Shown here piece after piece: positions 26,562 to 34,781 of a DNA stretch of 64,000 bases (position 1 is the stretch's first letter; every line of letters begins with the position of its first letter). The position numbers and the translations under genes were made by a program. Origin of the DNA: Thermanaeromonas sp. C210 (GTDB lineage: Bacteria > Bacillota > DSM-521 > Neomoorellales > Neomoorellaceae); contig NZ_BLWF01000001.1 in assembly GCF_013167955.1 (NCBI RefSeq), positions 620,001 through 684,000 of the forward strand, given 5' to 3'. The notes under the pieces were generated by a model. The model ran no database searches, was not told the DNA's origin, and was given only the letters and a program-made list of their open reading frames with translations.

Positions 26562-27152
26562 GTGAAAAGAACTTTGGAAAGACGGATTGCCCTGACCTTT
26601 GACGGCGCTCCCAACCCTCCAGGGACTTACAATATTCTGGCGACCCTGGAGGCTCACAGGATAAGGGCCACTTTTTTCATGGAGGGGCACAGGGTCCTAA
26701 AGGAAAAGGAGTGTGCTATGGCAGTAAAAAATGCCGGCCACGAAATAGGTAACCACTCCTTTTCCCACCGCAACTTCGATGAGTTGAGTTTAACAGAATG
26801 CCAAGAAGAAATACTTCGAGCCGACGCGGTGCTAAGGGGAGAGCTGGGGGTGGTTACGCGGCTGCTGAGGCCACCTGGCGGGAGGCTGACCGACGGGGTG
26901 CGGGACCTTGCTTTAGGGATGGGCTACGATATAGTGCTTTGGACCTTCAGCATAAGAGATTGGGAAGGTCCTGATTCTGCCAGTCTGGCCGCAAGGGTGC
27001 TGGAGCAGGTACGCGACAACTGTGTGGTGGTCTTTCATGATCGCGTTCCCTGGGTTCCGGAGGCCCTCGAGATAGTAATACCTGCCCTGAAAAGGAAAGG
27101 CTTTGAGTTTAAAACTGTTTCTGAACTGGGTCGGCGGGGAATTATCAAGTAA
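26562..27152 (+). CDS. NodB-fold (polysaccharide deacetylase-like) hydrolase with altered metal motif
   Basis: A 196-residue protein with the NodB homology fold. Motif 2 is intact: HEIGNHSFSHRNF with the two metal-binding His (HSFSH, about residues 67-71). RPPGG (motif 3) and VVFHD (motif 5) are also present. Motif 1 reads TFDGAP instead of TFDDGP, so the second Asp, normally a metal ligand, is replaced by Gly. There is no signal peptide, so it acts inside the cell. In this operon a C-N hydrolase role on a small substrate is more likely than sugar deacetylation; PuuE-type allantoinases are a known NodB example. Substrate unknown. GTG 26562 or TTG 26574 may be the start. Confidence 0.75.
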   Translation: MKRTLERRIALTFDGAPNPPGTYNILATLEAHRIRATFFMEGHRVLKEKECAMAVKNAGHEIGNHSFSHRNFDELSLTECQEEILRADAVLRGELGVVTRLLRPPGGRLTDGVRDLALGMGYDIVLWTFSIRDWEGPDSASLAARVLEQVRDNCVVVFHDRVPWVPEALEIVIPALKRKGFEFKTVSELGRRGIIK

Positions 27153-27245
27153 GCCAGGAGGCGGGTCAGAGACAACGGCGCAACACAATATCCATAGGCG
27201 TACAAACAAATATTACATATAAACAAAAAAGGAGGAATAGCTTCT

Positions 27246-28208
27246 ATGTTCAGCGTCAACCAAGAAGCCGTCAGGATCGTCCGGGAAAAGATTATCCCTA
27301 GAGCCGAGGAACTGAACTGCAAGGTTATACGCCTTGCCAATGGGGCTATGGTTATCGATATGGGAGTAGAAGTACCGGGCGGCTGGCTGGCGGGTCAATT
27401 GTTCGTCGAAGCCACCATCGGAGGACTGGGACAGGCATGCTTCGGCCGATTCTCCCTGGGTGCAATCGACCTGCCCTCCATAGACGTGTATATTGATCAT
27501 CCTCAGGAGGCCTGTCTTTCCTCCCAGTTTTCCGGATGGAAACTGCCGGGGAAAGACATTCCCGGCTACATCATTCCCATAGGGTCGGGGCCTGCACGTG
27601 CCATTGCGCGTAACGATATTTTTGCCCAAGCCTGGTCGTATAAGGACATCCACCATGCGGCAGTTTTTGCTGCCCAGACTACCGAACTGCCTGATGCGTC
27701 TCTGGCTGAATCCATTGCTGAAGCGTGTCAGATTCCGGTAGAGAACGTCTACATCTTGGCCGCCCGCACCGGCAGTCTGGTGGGGAGCATACAGGTATGT
27801 TCCCGGACCGTAGAGGCCAGCATGTGGCGCATGGTACGTAAAGGGTTCGACATAAGCAAAGTTATTAGTGGCATGGGATCCTGCCCGATTCCACCCCCCA
27901 TACGGGACGAGCTCAAGGCTATGGACCGTACTAATACCTCTTTACTTTATGGAGGTATGGTTAGATATGTGGTCGACTGTACGGACGAAGAGATCGAGCA
28001 GGTTATAGACCAGCTGCCTTTGAGTGCTTCCCGTTTATTTGGGACGCCTTTCTTGGAACTTTTTGAGGCTGCTGACCGGGACTTCTACAAGGTAGACAAA
28101 GACATCCACACTATTGCCTTCTATGAAATCATGAATGTTTCCTCGGGACGCACCTTCCGGGCTGGACAGCTGCGCGAAGACATGCTTAAGCAGTCGCTTT
28201 TTGACTGA
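27246..28208 (+). CDS. mch: Methenyltetrahydromethanopterin cyclohydrolase (Mch) family protein
   Basis: A 320-residue protein that aligns throughout with Mch. The start is MFSVNQEAVRIVREKI, followed by VIDMGVEVPGGWLAGQLFVEATIGGLG. The segment SIQVCSRTVEASMWRM (about residues 181-196) keeps the Arg and Glu, three apart, that I recall as catalytic in the Archaeoglobus enzyme. MGSCPIPPP follows. Mch hydrolyses methenyl- to formyl-tetrahydromethanopterin in methanogens and methylotrophs. Nothing else here suggests a methanopterin C1 pathway. The gene sits between a nucleobase importer with NodB hydrolase and a cytosine-deaminase-like gene, so the protein may open an imidazole- or amidine-like ring of a different substrate. 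ATG 27246 follows AAGGAGG. Confidence 0.85.
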   Translation: MFSVNQEAVRIVREKIIPRAEELNCKVIRLANGAMVIDMGVEVPGGWLAGQLFVEATIGGLGQACFGRFSLGAIDLPSIDVYIDHPQEACLSSQFSGWKLPGKDIPGYIIPIGSGPARAIARNDIFAQAWSYKDIHHAAVFAAQTTELPDASLAESIAEACQIPVENVYILAARTGSLVGSIQVCSRTVEASMWRMVRKGFDISKVISGMGSCPIPPPIRDELKAMDRTNTSLLYGGMVRYVVDCTDEEIEQVIDQLPLSASRLFGTPFLELFEAADRDFYKVDKDIHTIAFYEIMNVSSGRTFRAGQLREDMLKQSLFD

Positions 28209-28270
28209 GTCGGAATTCGGAAGGGCGAGGCACGAGGCGGCACTATGTTTGCCGGAGAGGGAGTACGGCT

Positions 28271-29497
28271 ATGGTAGACTTATTGCTTAAGAACGCCCAT
28301 CTGTGTGGCGAAGACGTCGGTAAAGATGTAGCCATCCAGGGGGAACGCATCGTAGCCGTCGGTCCCAATCTACCGACAGAGGCCCGGCAGGTAATAAACG
28401 TGGGAGGGAGAACCATACTTCCGGCCTTTGTAGACTGCCATATTCACCTCGACAAAGCCTGGACTATGGACAAGATAACTAACGAGAGCGGCACCTTGGA
28501 AGAAGCTATTGACAACTTTATGCATTACTTCGAACAGGCCGACGAGGAGGATATCTATCAGCGGGCTATGATGGCGGCCGAAAGGGCTGTGGCTTATGGT
28601 ACAGGGGCGCTGCGTACCCATACAACTGTGGATTCACGCCAGGGCCTTAAGGCCCTCCGACCCCTCTTGGCGTTGAGGGAGCGCCTGCGGGGAAAGCTTG
28701 AGATCCAGGTAGTGATTTTTCCTAGCTTCCGAGGAGGAGATGCCCTGCATGTGAAGAAATTAATTATCCAGGCTCTAGCGGCAGGGGCCGACGTGCTCGG
28801 AGGGTGTCCTAACCTACACCCGGATGGGCGCACTTTTATTGATGAGATGTTTACGTTGGCCAGGGAGTATAGCGTACCCATTGATTTTCACGTGGATGAA
28901 AGTGATGAACCTAATGCCGATGTGCTGGAGTACCTGGCCGAAAAGACTTTGGTCGAAGGTATGCAAGGGAGAGTTACGGCAAGCCACTGCTGTTCTCTTG
29001 CCGCCGTACCCCAGGCGGTGGCCGACCGCATTATAGGTAAAGTAAGGGATGCCGGTCTTAACGTGGTCACCCTCCCGTCCTGTAATATGTTCCTGATGGG
29101 GCGTCGGGACCCCCAGCCCATCCGGCGGGGCGTCACCATGGTTAATGAACTTTTGCAGGCAGGTGTAAATGTGGCCTATGCCTCCGATAACGTTCGGGAC
29201 CCTTTCCGGCCCTTCGGCAATGGGGATATGCTGGAGGAAGCTCTGTTTACGGCCCAGGTAATTCAGAAAGGGTACCGGAAGGGCATCCTAGAAGTGCTGG
29301 AGATGGGCACTTATCGGGCGGCGAAAGTGATGGGCCTCCAGGAATATGGCCTAGCGCCGGGGAACTATGCAGACATTGTAGTATTGGAAGCCCCTGATGC
29401 CGTCGAGGCAGTGCTTTCCCAGGCAAGAAGAACCCTCGTAATTCACCGCGGTCGCATAGTCGCGCGGGAAGGTAAGATGGTGGAGACGTGCCCATAA
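28271..29497 (+). CDS. Cytosine deaminase-like amidohydrolase
   Basis: A 408-residue metal hydrolase close to E. coli CodA. Metal and substrate residues: CHIHLDKAW (about 55-63), HVDESDEP (about 210), TASHCCSLA (about 238) and the catalytic-site Asp in ASDNVRDPFRPFGNGDMLE (about 304). Known members deaminate cytosine, isocytosine, isoguanine or creatinine. The Lys after HLD, where CodA has Thr, and the other pocket changes make the exact ring substrate open. It lies 62 bases after the Mch homologue and upstream of AOR. Confidence 0.85.
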   Translation: MVDLLLKNAHLCGEDVGKDVAIQGERIVAVGPNLPTEARQVINVGGRTILPAFVDCHIHLDKAWTMDKITNESGTLEEAIDNFMHYFEQADEEDIYQRAMMAAERAVAYGTGALRTHTTVDSRQGLKALRPLLALRERLRGKLEIQVVIFPSFRGGDALHVKKLIIQALAAGADVLGGCPNLHPDGRTFIDEMFTLAREYSVPIDFHVDESDEPNADVLEYLAEKTLVEGMQGRVTASHCCSLAAVPQAVADRIIGKVRDAGLNVVTLPSCNMFLMGRRDPQPIRRGVTMVNELLQAGVNVAYASDNVRDPFRPFGNGDMLEEALFTAQVIQKGYRKGILEVLEMGTYRAAKVMGLQEYGLAPGNYADIVVLEAPDAVEAVLSQARRTLVIHRGRIVAREGKMVETCP

Positions 29498-29579
29498 CTT
29501 GAGGCATGCGGGAGAGAGGCCTTGACCGCCGGGGTTCTTGGGAGTAGGCAGGGATGAAAGGAAAGGTGGAAGGTGGTTT

Positions 29580-31286
29580 ATGGACGTCAAGATTCTGCGG
29601 ATCGATCTCGGCGGAAAGACCTACGGCGAGGAAAGGTTGGAGGTTGAAGGGCCTGCAGGGGGGCGTTATCTGACGTCCTGGATAGTCCGGGAAGAAGTAC
29701 CGCCCCGTTGTGGGTCGCTGTCGGCAGAGAACAAACTGGTACTGGCCTGCGGCCCCCTGGCGGGGCGGGGGATATCGAGTGCCGGGAGGCTGTCCGTAGG
29801 CTGCAAAAGCCCTCTGACCGGAGGCATCAAGGAGGCCAATGCGGGTGGTACCGCGGCGGATGCCCTGGCCCGCCTAGGCTTGAGCGCCATCGTCTTGGAA
29901 GGCCAATCGCCGGAGTGGGTAATCTTAATCATTGATGGAAAAGAAGTGAGCTTCCTTCCCGCTGCACCCTACCTGGACAAGGGTAACTACGAAGTCGCGC
30001 GGCGGCTTCGCGAGGAATTCGGCCAGGAATACGCTTTCATTACCCTGGGCCCGGCCGGCGAAAGGAAACTATGGGCTTCGGGGGTGGCCGTTAGTGACAT
30101 ATACGGCCGTCCGAGCCGCATAGCCGCCCGCGGCGGCGTCGGGGCGGTGATGGGAAGCAAGCGGGTAAAGGCCATCCTCCTTGCGGCACCGCAGGGTGAA
30201 ACCATACGGCCCGCCGACCCTGCTAGGGCTATGACGGCGAAGAAGGAATTCCACCGCATTATAGCCACCAGCGAGAGGGCCAAAGTTCTGGCCGAATACG
30301 GCACGGCGGAAACCATGGGTTTGGTGCAGGCCCTGGGGGCCCTACCTACCCGAAATTTCCGGGAGGGCAGGTTTGAACAGGCGGACAAGATAGACGGACG
30401 TGCCCTGTACAACCTTATCAAGGAGCGGGGAGGCGCCGGGAGGCACACGGAGCGCTGCATGGCCTCCTGCCTGATCCGCTGTTCCAATGCCGTGCCGGGC
30501 CCCGACGGCAGGGAGGTGGTAGCCCCCCTGGAGTATGAAACCCTGGGGCTTATGGGATCCAACTTGGGAGTGGGTGACCTGGATGCCATAGCCAGGTGGA
30601 ATTATTACTGCAACGACCTGGGAGTGGACACCATAGAGGTAGGAGCGGCTTTAGGGGTAATGGCCGAAGCCGGATTGGCCCGGTTCGGGGATGTGGCCGG
30701 CCTGGAGAAGATTATTTTAGAAATCTACCGGGGTACGCTGGTAGGCAGGCTGGCCGGTATGGGCGCTGCCTTTTGCGGGCTGGCGCTGGGTATAGAGCGT
30801 GTGCCGGCGGTAAAGAACCAGGCCATTTCGGCCTACGACCCCAGGGGAGTAAAGGGTACCGGCATAACCTATGCCACCTCGCCCATGGGAGCCGACCACA
30901 CGGCGGGTCTCACCGTATTTGCGCCGGTGGACCATCATGCTAGCACCGGGCAAAAGGAACTCTCCTACCGGATGCAGCTCAGCCGTGCAGCTTACGATGC
31001 CTTAGGGCTTTGTGCCTTCTTGCTCTCGGCCACCGGGCCCTATCCCGAGAAAGTAAGTGCCCTGCTGAACGCGTACTACGGGACCGAGCTGGGGCCGGAC
31101 TATCTCTCCCAGCTGGGGGCCCGGGTTATTGCCCTGGAAGTGGCCTTCAACCGGGAGGCCGGGCTGCCCGAAGCTGAGGAAATGCCGGCGTTTATGCGCG
31201 AAGAAAAACTGGGGCCTTATGATCTTATATGGGACATACCATCAGAAGAACTTCAGGATTTTTGGCGGGACTTGCCCGCCCTTTGA
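29580..31286 (+). CDS. aor: Tungsten-containing aldehyde:ferredoxin oxidoreductase
   Basis: A 568-residue AOR-family enzyme, a little shorter than the usual 600-620. The N-terminal domain shows RIDLGGKTYGEE, the cofactor-binding GRLSVGCKSPLTGGIKEANAGG and RIAARGGVGAVMGSKRVKAI. The [4Fe-4S] cysteines appear as CMASCLIRC (about residues 297-305) with a distal Cys in LGLCAF (about 480). It reversibly oxidises an aldehyde to the acid with ferredoxin. ATG 29580 follows GGAAGGTGG. The alcohol dehydrogenase gene begins 13 bases later, so an aldehyde is probably an intermediate of this operon. Confidence 0.9.
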   Translation: MDVKILRIDLGGKTYGEERLEVEGPAGGRYLTSWIVREEVPPRCGSLSAENKLVLACGPLAGRGISSAGRLSVGCKSPLTGGIKEANAGGTAADALARLGLSAIVLEGQSPEWVILIIDGKEVSFLPAAPYLDKGNYEVARRLREEFGQEYAFITLGPAGERKLWASGVAVSDIYGRPSRIAARGGVGAVMGSKRVKAILLAAPQGETIRPADPARAMTAKKEFHRIIATSERAKVLAEYGTAETMGLVQALGALPTRNFREGRFEQADKIDGRALYNLIKERGGAGRHTERCMASCLIRCSNAVPGPDGREVVAPLEYETLGLMGSNLGVGDLDAIARWNYYCNDLGVDTIEVGAALGVMAEAGLARFGDVAGLEKIILEIYRGTLVGRLAGMGAAFCGLALGIERVPAVKNQAISAYDPRGVKGTGITYATSPMGADHTAGLTVFAPVDHHASTGQKELSYRMQLSRAAYDALGLCAFLLSATGPYPEKVSALLNAYYGTELGPDYLSQLGARVIALEVAFNREAGLPEAEEMPAFMREEKLGPYDLIWDIPSEELQDFWRDLPAL

Positions 31287-31299
31287 GGGGGTAAGTAAT

Positions 31300-32445
31300 G
31301 TGGTGCATAGCTTTTATCTGCCCACCAGGCTTTATTTTGGTACCGGTGCCCGGCAGAAGCTGGCGGGGTTCGTGGGAGCCCAAGACAGGGTAATAGTAAT
31401 TACTGATGAGGGTTTAGTTAAGAGCGGTACGGCGGGGAAAATAGAGGAGGTCCTGGCCGGTACGGGTGCCCGCTGGGAGATCTTTAGCGAGATCCAGCCC
31501 AACCCGCGGGCTGCTACCGTAGAAAACGCCCTGGAGGCGGCGCGCCGGTTTGAGGCCACCGCGGTGATCGCCTTGGGCGGGGGCAGTCCCATGGATGTGG
31601 CCAAGGTGGTCAGCGTCCTCCTTACTAACGGCGGGCGGCTGGAGGAATACCAGTGGGAAGGGAAGCCCTTCGCCGTACCCGGAGTGCCCCTGTATGCAGT
31701 TCCCACCACTGCAGGTACGGGCAGCGAAGTTACCCAGGTAGCGGTAATAATCGATCGTAATACAAAAAAGGGTATCAACAGTGAGCGGCTCCTGCCGACG
31801 GCGGCATTTATAGATCCTGAACTCATGATTACGCTGCCCCCCTTTGTTACGGCCATCACCGGCATGGATGCCCTGACCCATGCCGTGGAAGCCCTGGCGG
31901 CCCGGGGAAGCAATCCGGTGACTGACGCGTGGGCTGTAGAAGCCATAAGGCTCCTCGGGCAAAGCCTGCGCCGGGCTTTTGCGGTGGGCGACGATTTAAA
32001 AGCCCGGGAAAGCGTGGCCCTGGCCAGTACCCTGGCAGGTGCGGCTATGGACCAGGCCGGCCTAGGTATCGTTCATGCCCTGGCCGGCCCCTTGTGCAGC
32101 TACTACGACATACCCCACGGCCTGGCCAATGCGGTGCTACTCCCGTGGGGAATGGAGTATAACTTGGTGGCCGTCCCGGAAAAGTACGCCTGCGTAGCTT
32201 CCCTGTTGGGCAGGAAGGCGGGGGGAGATGTGCGGACAGAGGCTAAGGAGGCCGTGGGAGCGGTGCGGCAGCTCCTTCAGGACCTGGAGCTGCCCGGTGA
32301 CCTGGCGGCTTATCTGCAACAAGAGGAGGATATACCCCGGTTTGCCCGGGAGGCCGCGGCCATGTTCATCGCCCGTGCCAATCCCCGGCCCGTCACGCCG
32401 GCCGCCTGCGAGGCCATTCTGCGCAAGGTCTTCCTGAAGGGTTAG
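31300..32445 (+). CDS. Iron-containing alcohol dehydrogenase
   Basis: A 381-residue type III NAD(P)-dependent alcohol dehydrogenase. The dinucleotide site is ALGGGSPMDVAKVVS (about residues 91-105), followed by PTTAGTGSEVTQVAV. Metal ligands appear in GMDALTHAVEA (about 192) and GIVHALAGPLCSYYDIPHGLANA (about 255-277). GTG 31300 is chosen because GAGGGGG lies 8 bases before it; the longer frame runs far into AOR. It would interconvert an alcohol with the aldehyde used by AOR. It is the last gene of the GntR operon, facing the convergent TauE-like gene. Confidence 0.9.
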   Translation: MVHSFYLPTRLYFGTGARQKLAGFVGAQDRVIVITDEGLVKSGTAGKIEEVLAGTGARWEIFSEIQPNPRAATVENALEAARRFEATAVIALGGGSPMDVAKVVSVLLTNGGRLEEYQWEGKPFAVPGVPLYAVPTTAGTGSEVTQVAVIIDRNTKKGINSERLLPTAAFIDPELMITLPPFVTAITGMDALTHAVEALAARGSNPVTDAWAVEAIRLLGQSLRRAFAVGDDLKARESVALASTLAGAAMDQAGLGIVHALAGPLCSYYDIPHGLANAVLLPWGMEYNLVAVPEKYACVASLLGRKAGGDVRTEAKEAVGAVRQLLQDLELPGDLAAYLQQEEDIPRFAREAAAMFIARANPRPVTPAACEAILRKVFLKG

Positions 32446-32529
32446 CCCCGCCCGCCTTAGCCGAGGCTTAAACCACCCCCCGGGTGCGTAAAGGCTAGCA
32501 CATGATCGCCGGCGAGGAGCACGGCGGCC

Positions 32530-33267
32530 TTAAGGCAGTGAAGTAAAAACCGCATAAATTGCCGTACCCAGCACCAGCAAGGGTACACCGCGCTGGAACT
32601 GGGCCTGGGGTATTAAAGGAAACAGGCGGTAGCCCAAATATCCGCCTAACACGGCGAAGGGGATTAAGGTAAGGGCAGTTAGGGCGACATGAGCATTAAT
32701 GCCCCCCAGAGAGATCAAAAGCAGGAGGCTGGCAGGATATACTAGGGTGAAATAGGCAGCGCTAGTGGCGCGGAAACGTTCTTTGGGTAAATGCTGATTG
32801 CTTAGGAACAGGATAATGGGCGGTCCCGGCATGCCGATACTTCCGGTCAGGAAACCGGAAATGCTACCGATAATTCTCTCCCATAACGTACCGGTAGCAT
32901 TTTTAATTGTTACACCCCTTAAAAGCATTAAGCTACACAGGGCAGTAACGATGCCTGTCATCAATTTTAATTCCTGTACATTAAAATGGAGAAAAATATA
33001 AACTCCCAAAGGTATGCCTACCAGGCTGCCGAAAAAAAGATTTAATACCGCGGGACGTATCACTGCTTGGCGGACGCGTATAGTCAAAACGAGAAGGGAG
33101 AAAAAAGAAATAATGATATTAATTCCTACTGCAGTGTGGGGATCGTAAACCAGGAATAAAAGGGGAACGGATATAAGGGCAAATCCGAAACCGGTTATTC
33201 CTTGGAGGGCGGCGGCCAGGCATACTATAATGGCCGCTCCAAACCATGAAACAAGGTTCCCGGGCAT
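32530..33267 (-). CDS. TauE/SafE-family sulfite/sulfonate-type permease
   Basis: A 245-residue membrane protein with about 7-8 helices. It has the TauE landmarks LQGITGFGFALISVPLLFLV near the N terminus and GSISGFLTGSIGMPGPPIILF (about residues 130-150) in the second half. Family members export sulfite or sulfoacetate, or move other small anions; the substrate here is unknown. ATG 33267 follows GGGAGG. It stands alone on the reverse strand. Confidence 0.85.
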   Translation of the reverse strand: MPGNLVSWFGAAIIVCLAAALQGITGFGFALISVPLLFLVYDPHTAVGINIIISFFSLLVLTIRVRQAVIRPAVLNLFFGSLVGIPLGVYIFLHFNVQELKLMTGIVTALCSLMLLRGVTIKNATGTLWERIIGSISGFLTGSIGMPGPPIILFLSNQHLPKERFRATSAAYFTLVYPASLLLLISLGGINAHVALTALTLIPFAVLGGYLGYRLFPLIPQAQFQRGVPLLVLGTAIYAVFTSLP

Positions 33268-33564
33268 AACGGTCCTCCCTTGGCCATCTTCTTAAGGGGG
33301 TTGGCCCGAAGACCGGGGAAAAGAAAGAAGGCGGTTGCCCTAACCTCCTCTGGGACGAACCCTAATGGATGATCCCCGCATGAAGGAGGTTACCCCCGCC
33401 AAGGACAGTATATCACAACTCAGAAGAAAACCCAAATATCCTCGACCCCCTTCTTCTCCTACCTTTATGCATCATCCCTCATAGGCGGTTCCCGGCAACT
33501 GCATTTAGCCTACGCCGTTTTCCAAGGCGGTGTGACCCCGTGCTGCCGCCGGAGCCCCCGGTCC
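33268..33564. other. Gene-free stretch between divergent genes
   Basis: No credible coding region. Upstream regions of the reverse-strand TauE-like gene and the forward DUF1786 gene meet here; nothing else was seen before the promoter at 33565. Confidence 0.5.
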
Positions 33565-33594
33565 TTGTGGGCCCGCACCGGGCTCTGTTATAAT
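33565..33594 (+). promoter_or_regulatory. Promoter of the DUF1786/EndoQ-UvrD operon
   Basis: TTGTGG (33565-33570) and a perfect TATAAT (33589-33594) with an 18-base spacer, 93 bases before the GTG start. Confidence 0.6.
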
Positions 33595-33686
33595 ACTCGA
33601 CAGAGGATAAGTTTACCTGCTAGCGGTAGACGAACTTTTCCCCGGCCGTTAAGTATCCGGCCCCGGCGGAAGTAGGAGGGAAAGGG

Positions 33687-34781
33687 GTGTACCAGGAGAT
33701 TAAGGGCGAAGCGGCCCTGGGAGAGCGGCCTGTTCTAGCCCTGGACATCGGCGGCGGTACCCAGGACATTTTACTCTATACTCCTGGGATTCCGGTGGAG
33801 GGGTGCGTGCAGTTGGTGCTTCCATCCCCCACCGTGGTGGCAGCCCGGCGCGTCCGGGCGGCCACGGCCAGTACAAAGGCCGTGTGGCTGAAGGGCACTA
33901 TAATGGGAGGCGGGGCGGTGGTAAAGGCCCTGCAGGAGCACCTGCAGGAGGGGCTGCCTGTTTATGCCGAGCCCCAGGCGGCGCGCACGGTGCGAGACAA
34001 CCTGGAAGAAGTGCGGCAGATGGGCATCCGGGTAGGGGAGGAGCCGGAAGGAGAGGCTGTGGTAGTGGAAACGCGGGACCTGGATCTACCCCTCCTGGCT
34101 CGCGCCCTGGCTCCCTACGGAGTGGAACTGCCGCCTCTTATACTGGTGGCGGCCCAGGACCACGGAGAGGCACCTGCCGGAGTAAGCAACCGCGCCTTCC
34201 GGTTCCAGCACTGGAGGAACTTCGTTGCCGCCGGGGGCCAGATTAAGGAACTGTTGTACCACCAGGCGCCGGCTTACTTCACTCGCCTCCTGGCCATCCA
34301 GAGTTCCGCCCCGGCCGGGTATGAAATCCTGGTGACGGACACGGCCGCAGCTGCCATCTGGGGCGCCCTGGCTGACGCGCGGGTGAAACAATGGGCCGCG
34401 GAAGGAGTCACGGTACTCAATCTGGGCAACCAGCACACGGTGGGCGTCCTCCTGGAGGGAGAAAGGGTGTGGGGCCTTTTTGAGCACCATACCGCCCTCG
34501 TGGATCCTTCCAAGCTGGCGGCAATGGTTGACCTGCTGCAGCAGGGGAGGCTCACCAACGAGCAGGTGTACGGTGACGGAGGCCACGGTGGCGTCATCGA
34601 CCCCGGCTACCGCCCCCGGGCGGCATACCGGCGGGTGGCGGTCATCGGTCCCCAGCGAGGGCTGGCGAGGGAGTTAGGCTACTACGAAGCCGTACCCTAC
34701 GGCAACATGATGTTGGCTGGCTGCTTCGGCCTCTGTCTGGCCCTCCAAGGGAAGGAGAGGGACGGTGCAATTTGTAGCTGA
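33687..34781 (+). CDS. DUF1786 family protein (actin/Hsp70-like ATPase fold)
   Basis: A 364-residue protein. Its N-terminal LALDIGGGTQDILLY (about residues 17-31) is the phosphate-1 loop of ASKHA ATPases, and VTVLNLGNQHTVGVLLEG (about 236-253) fits the second phosphate loop. The whole matches the DUF1786 group, sometimes labelled pyruvate formate-lyase-activating-like without evidence. No function is established. Its 3' end overlaps the EndoQ-UvrD gene by 17 bases, so the two are probably translated together. Confidence 0.7.
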   Translation: MYQEIKGEAALGERPVLALDIGGGTQDILLYTPGIPVEGCVQLVLPSPTVVAARRVRAATASTKAVWLKGTIMGGGAVVKALQEHLQEGLPVYAEPQAARTVRDNLEEVRQMGIRVGEEPEGEAVVVETRDLDLPLLARALAPYGVELPPLILVAAQDHGEAPAGVSNRAFRFQHWRNFVAAGGQIKELLYHQAPAYFTRLLAIQSSAPAGYEILVTDTAAAAIWGALADARVKQWAAEGVTVLNLGNQHTVGVLLEGERVWGLFEHHTALVDPSKLAAMVDLLQQGRLTNEQVYGDGGHGGVIDPGYRPRAAYRRVAVIGPQRGLARELGYYEAVPYGNMMLAGCFGLCLALQGKERDGAICS

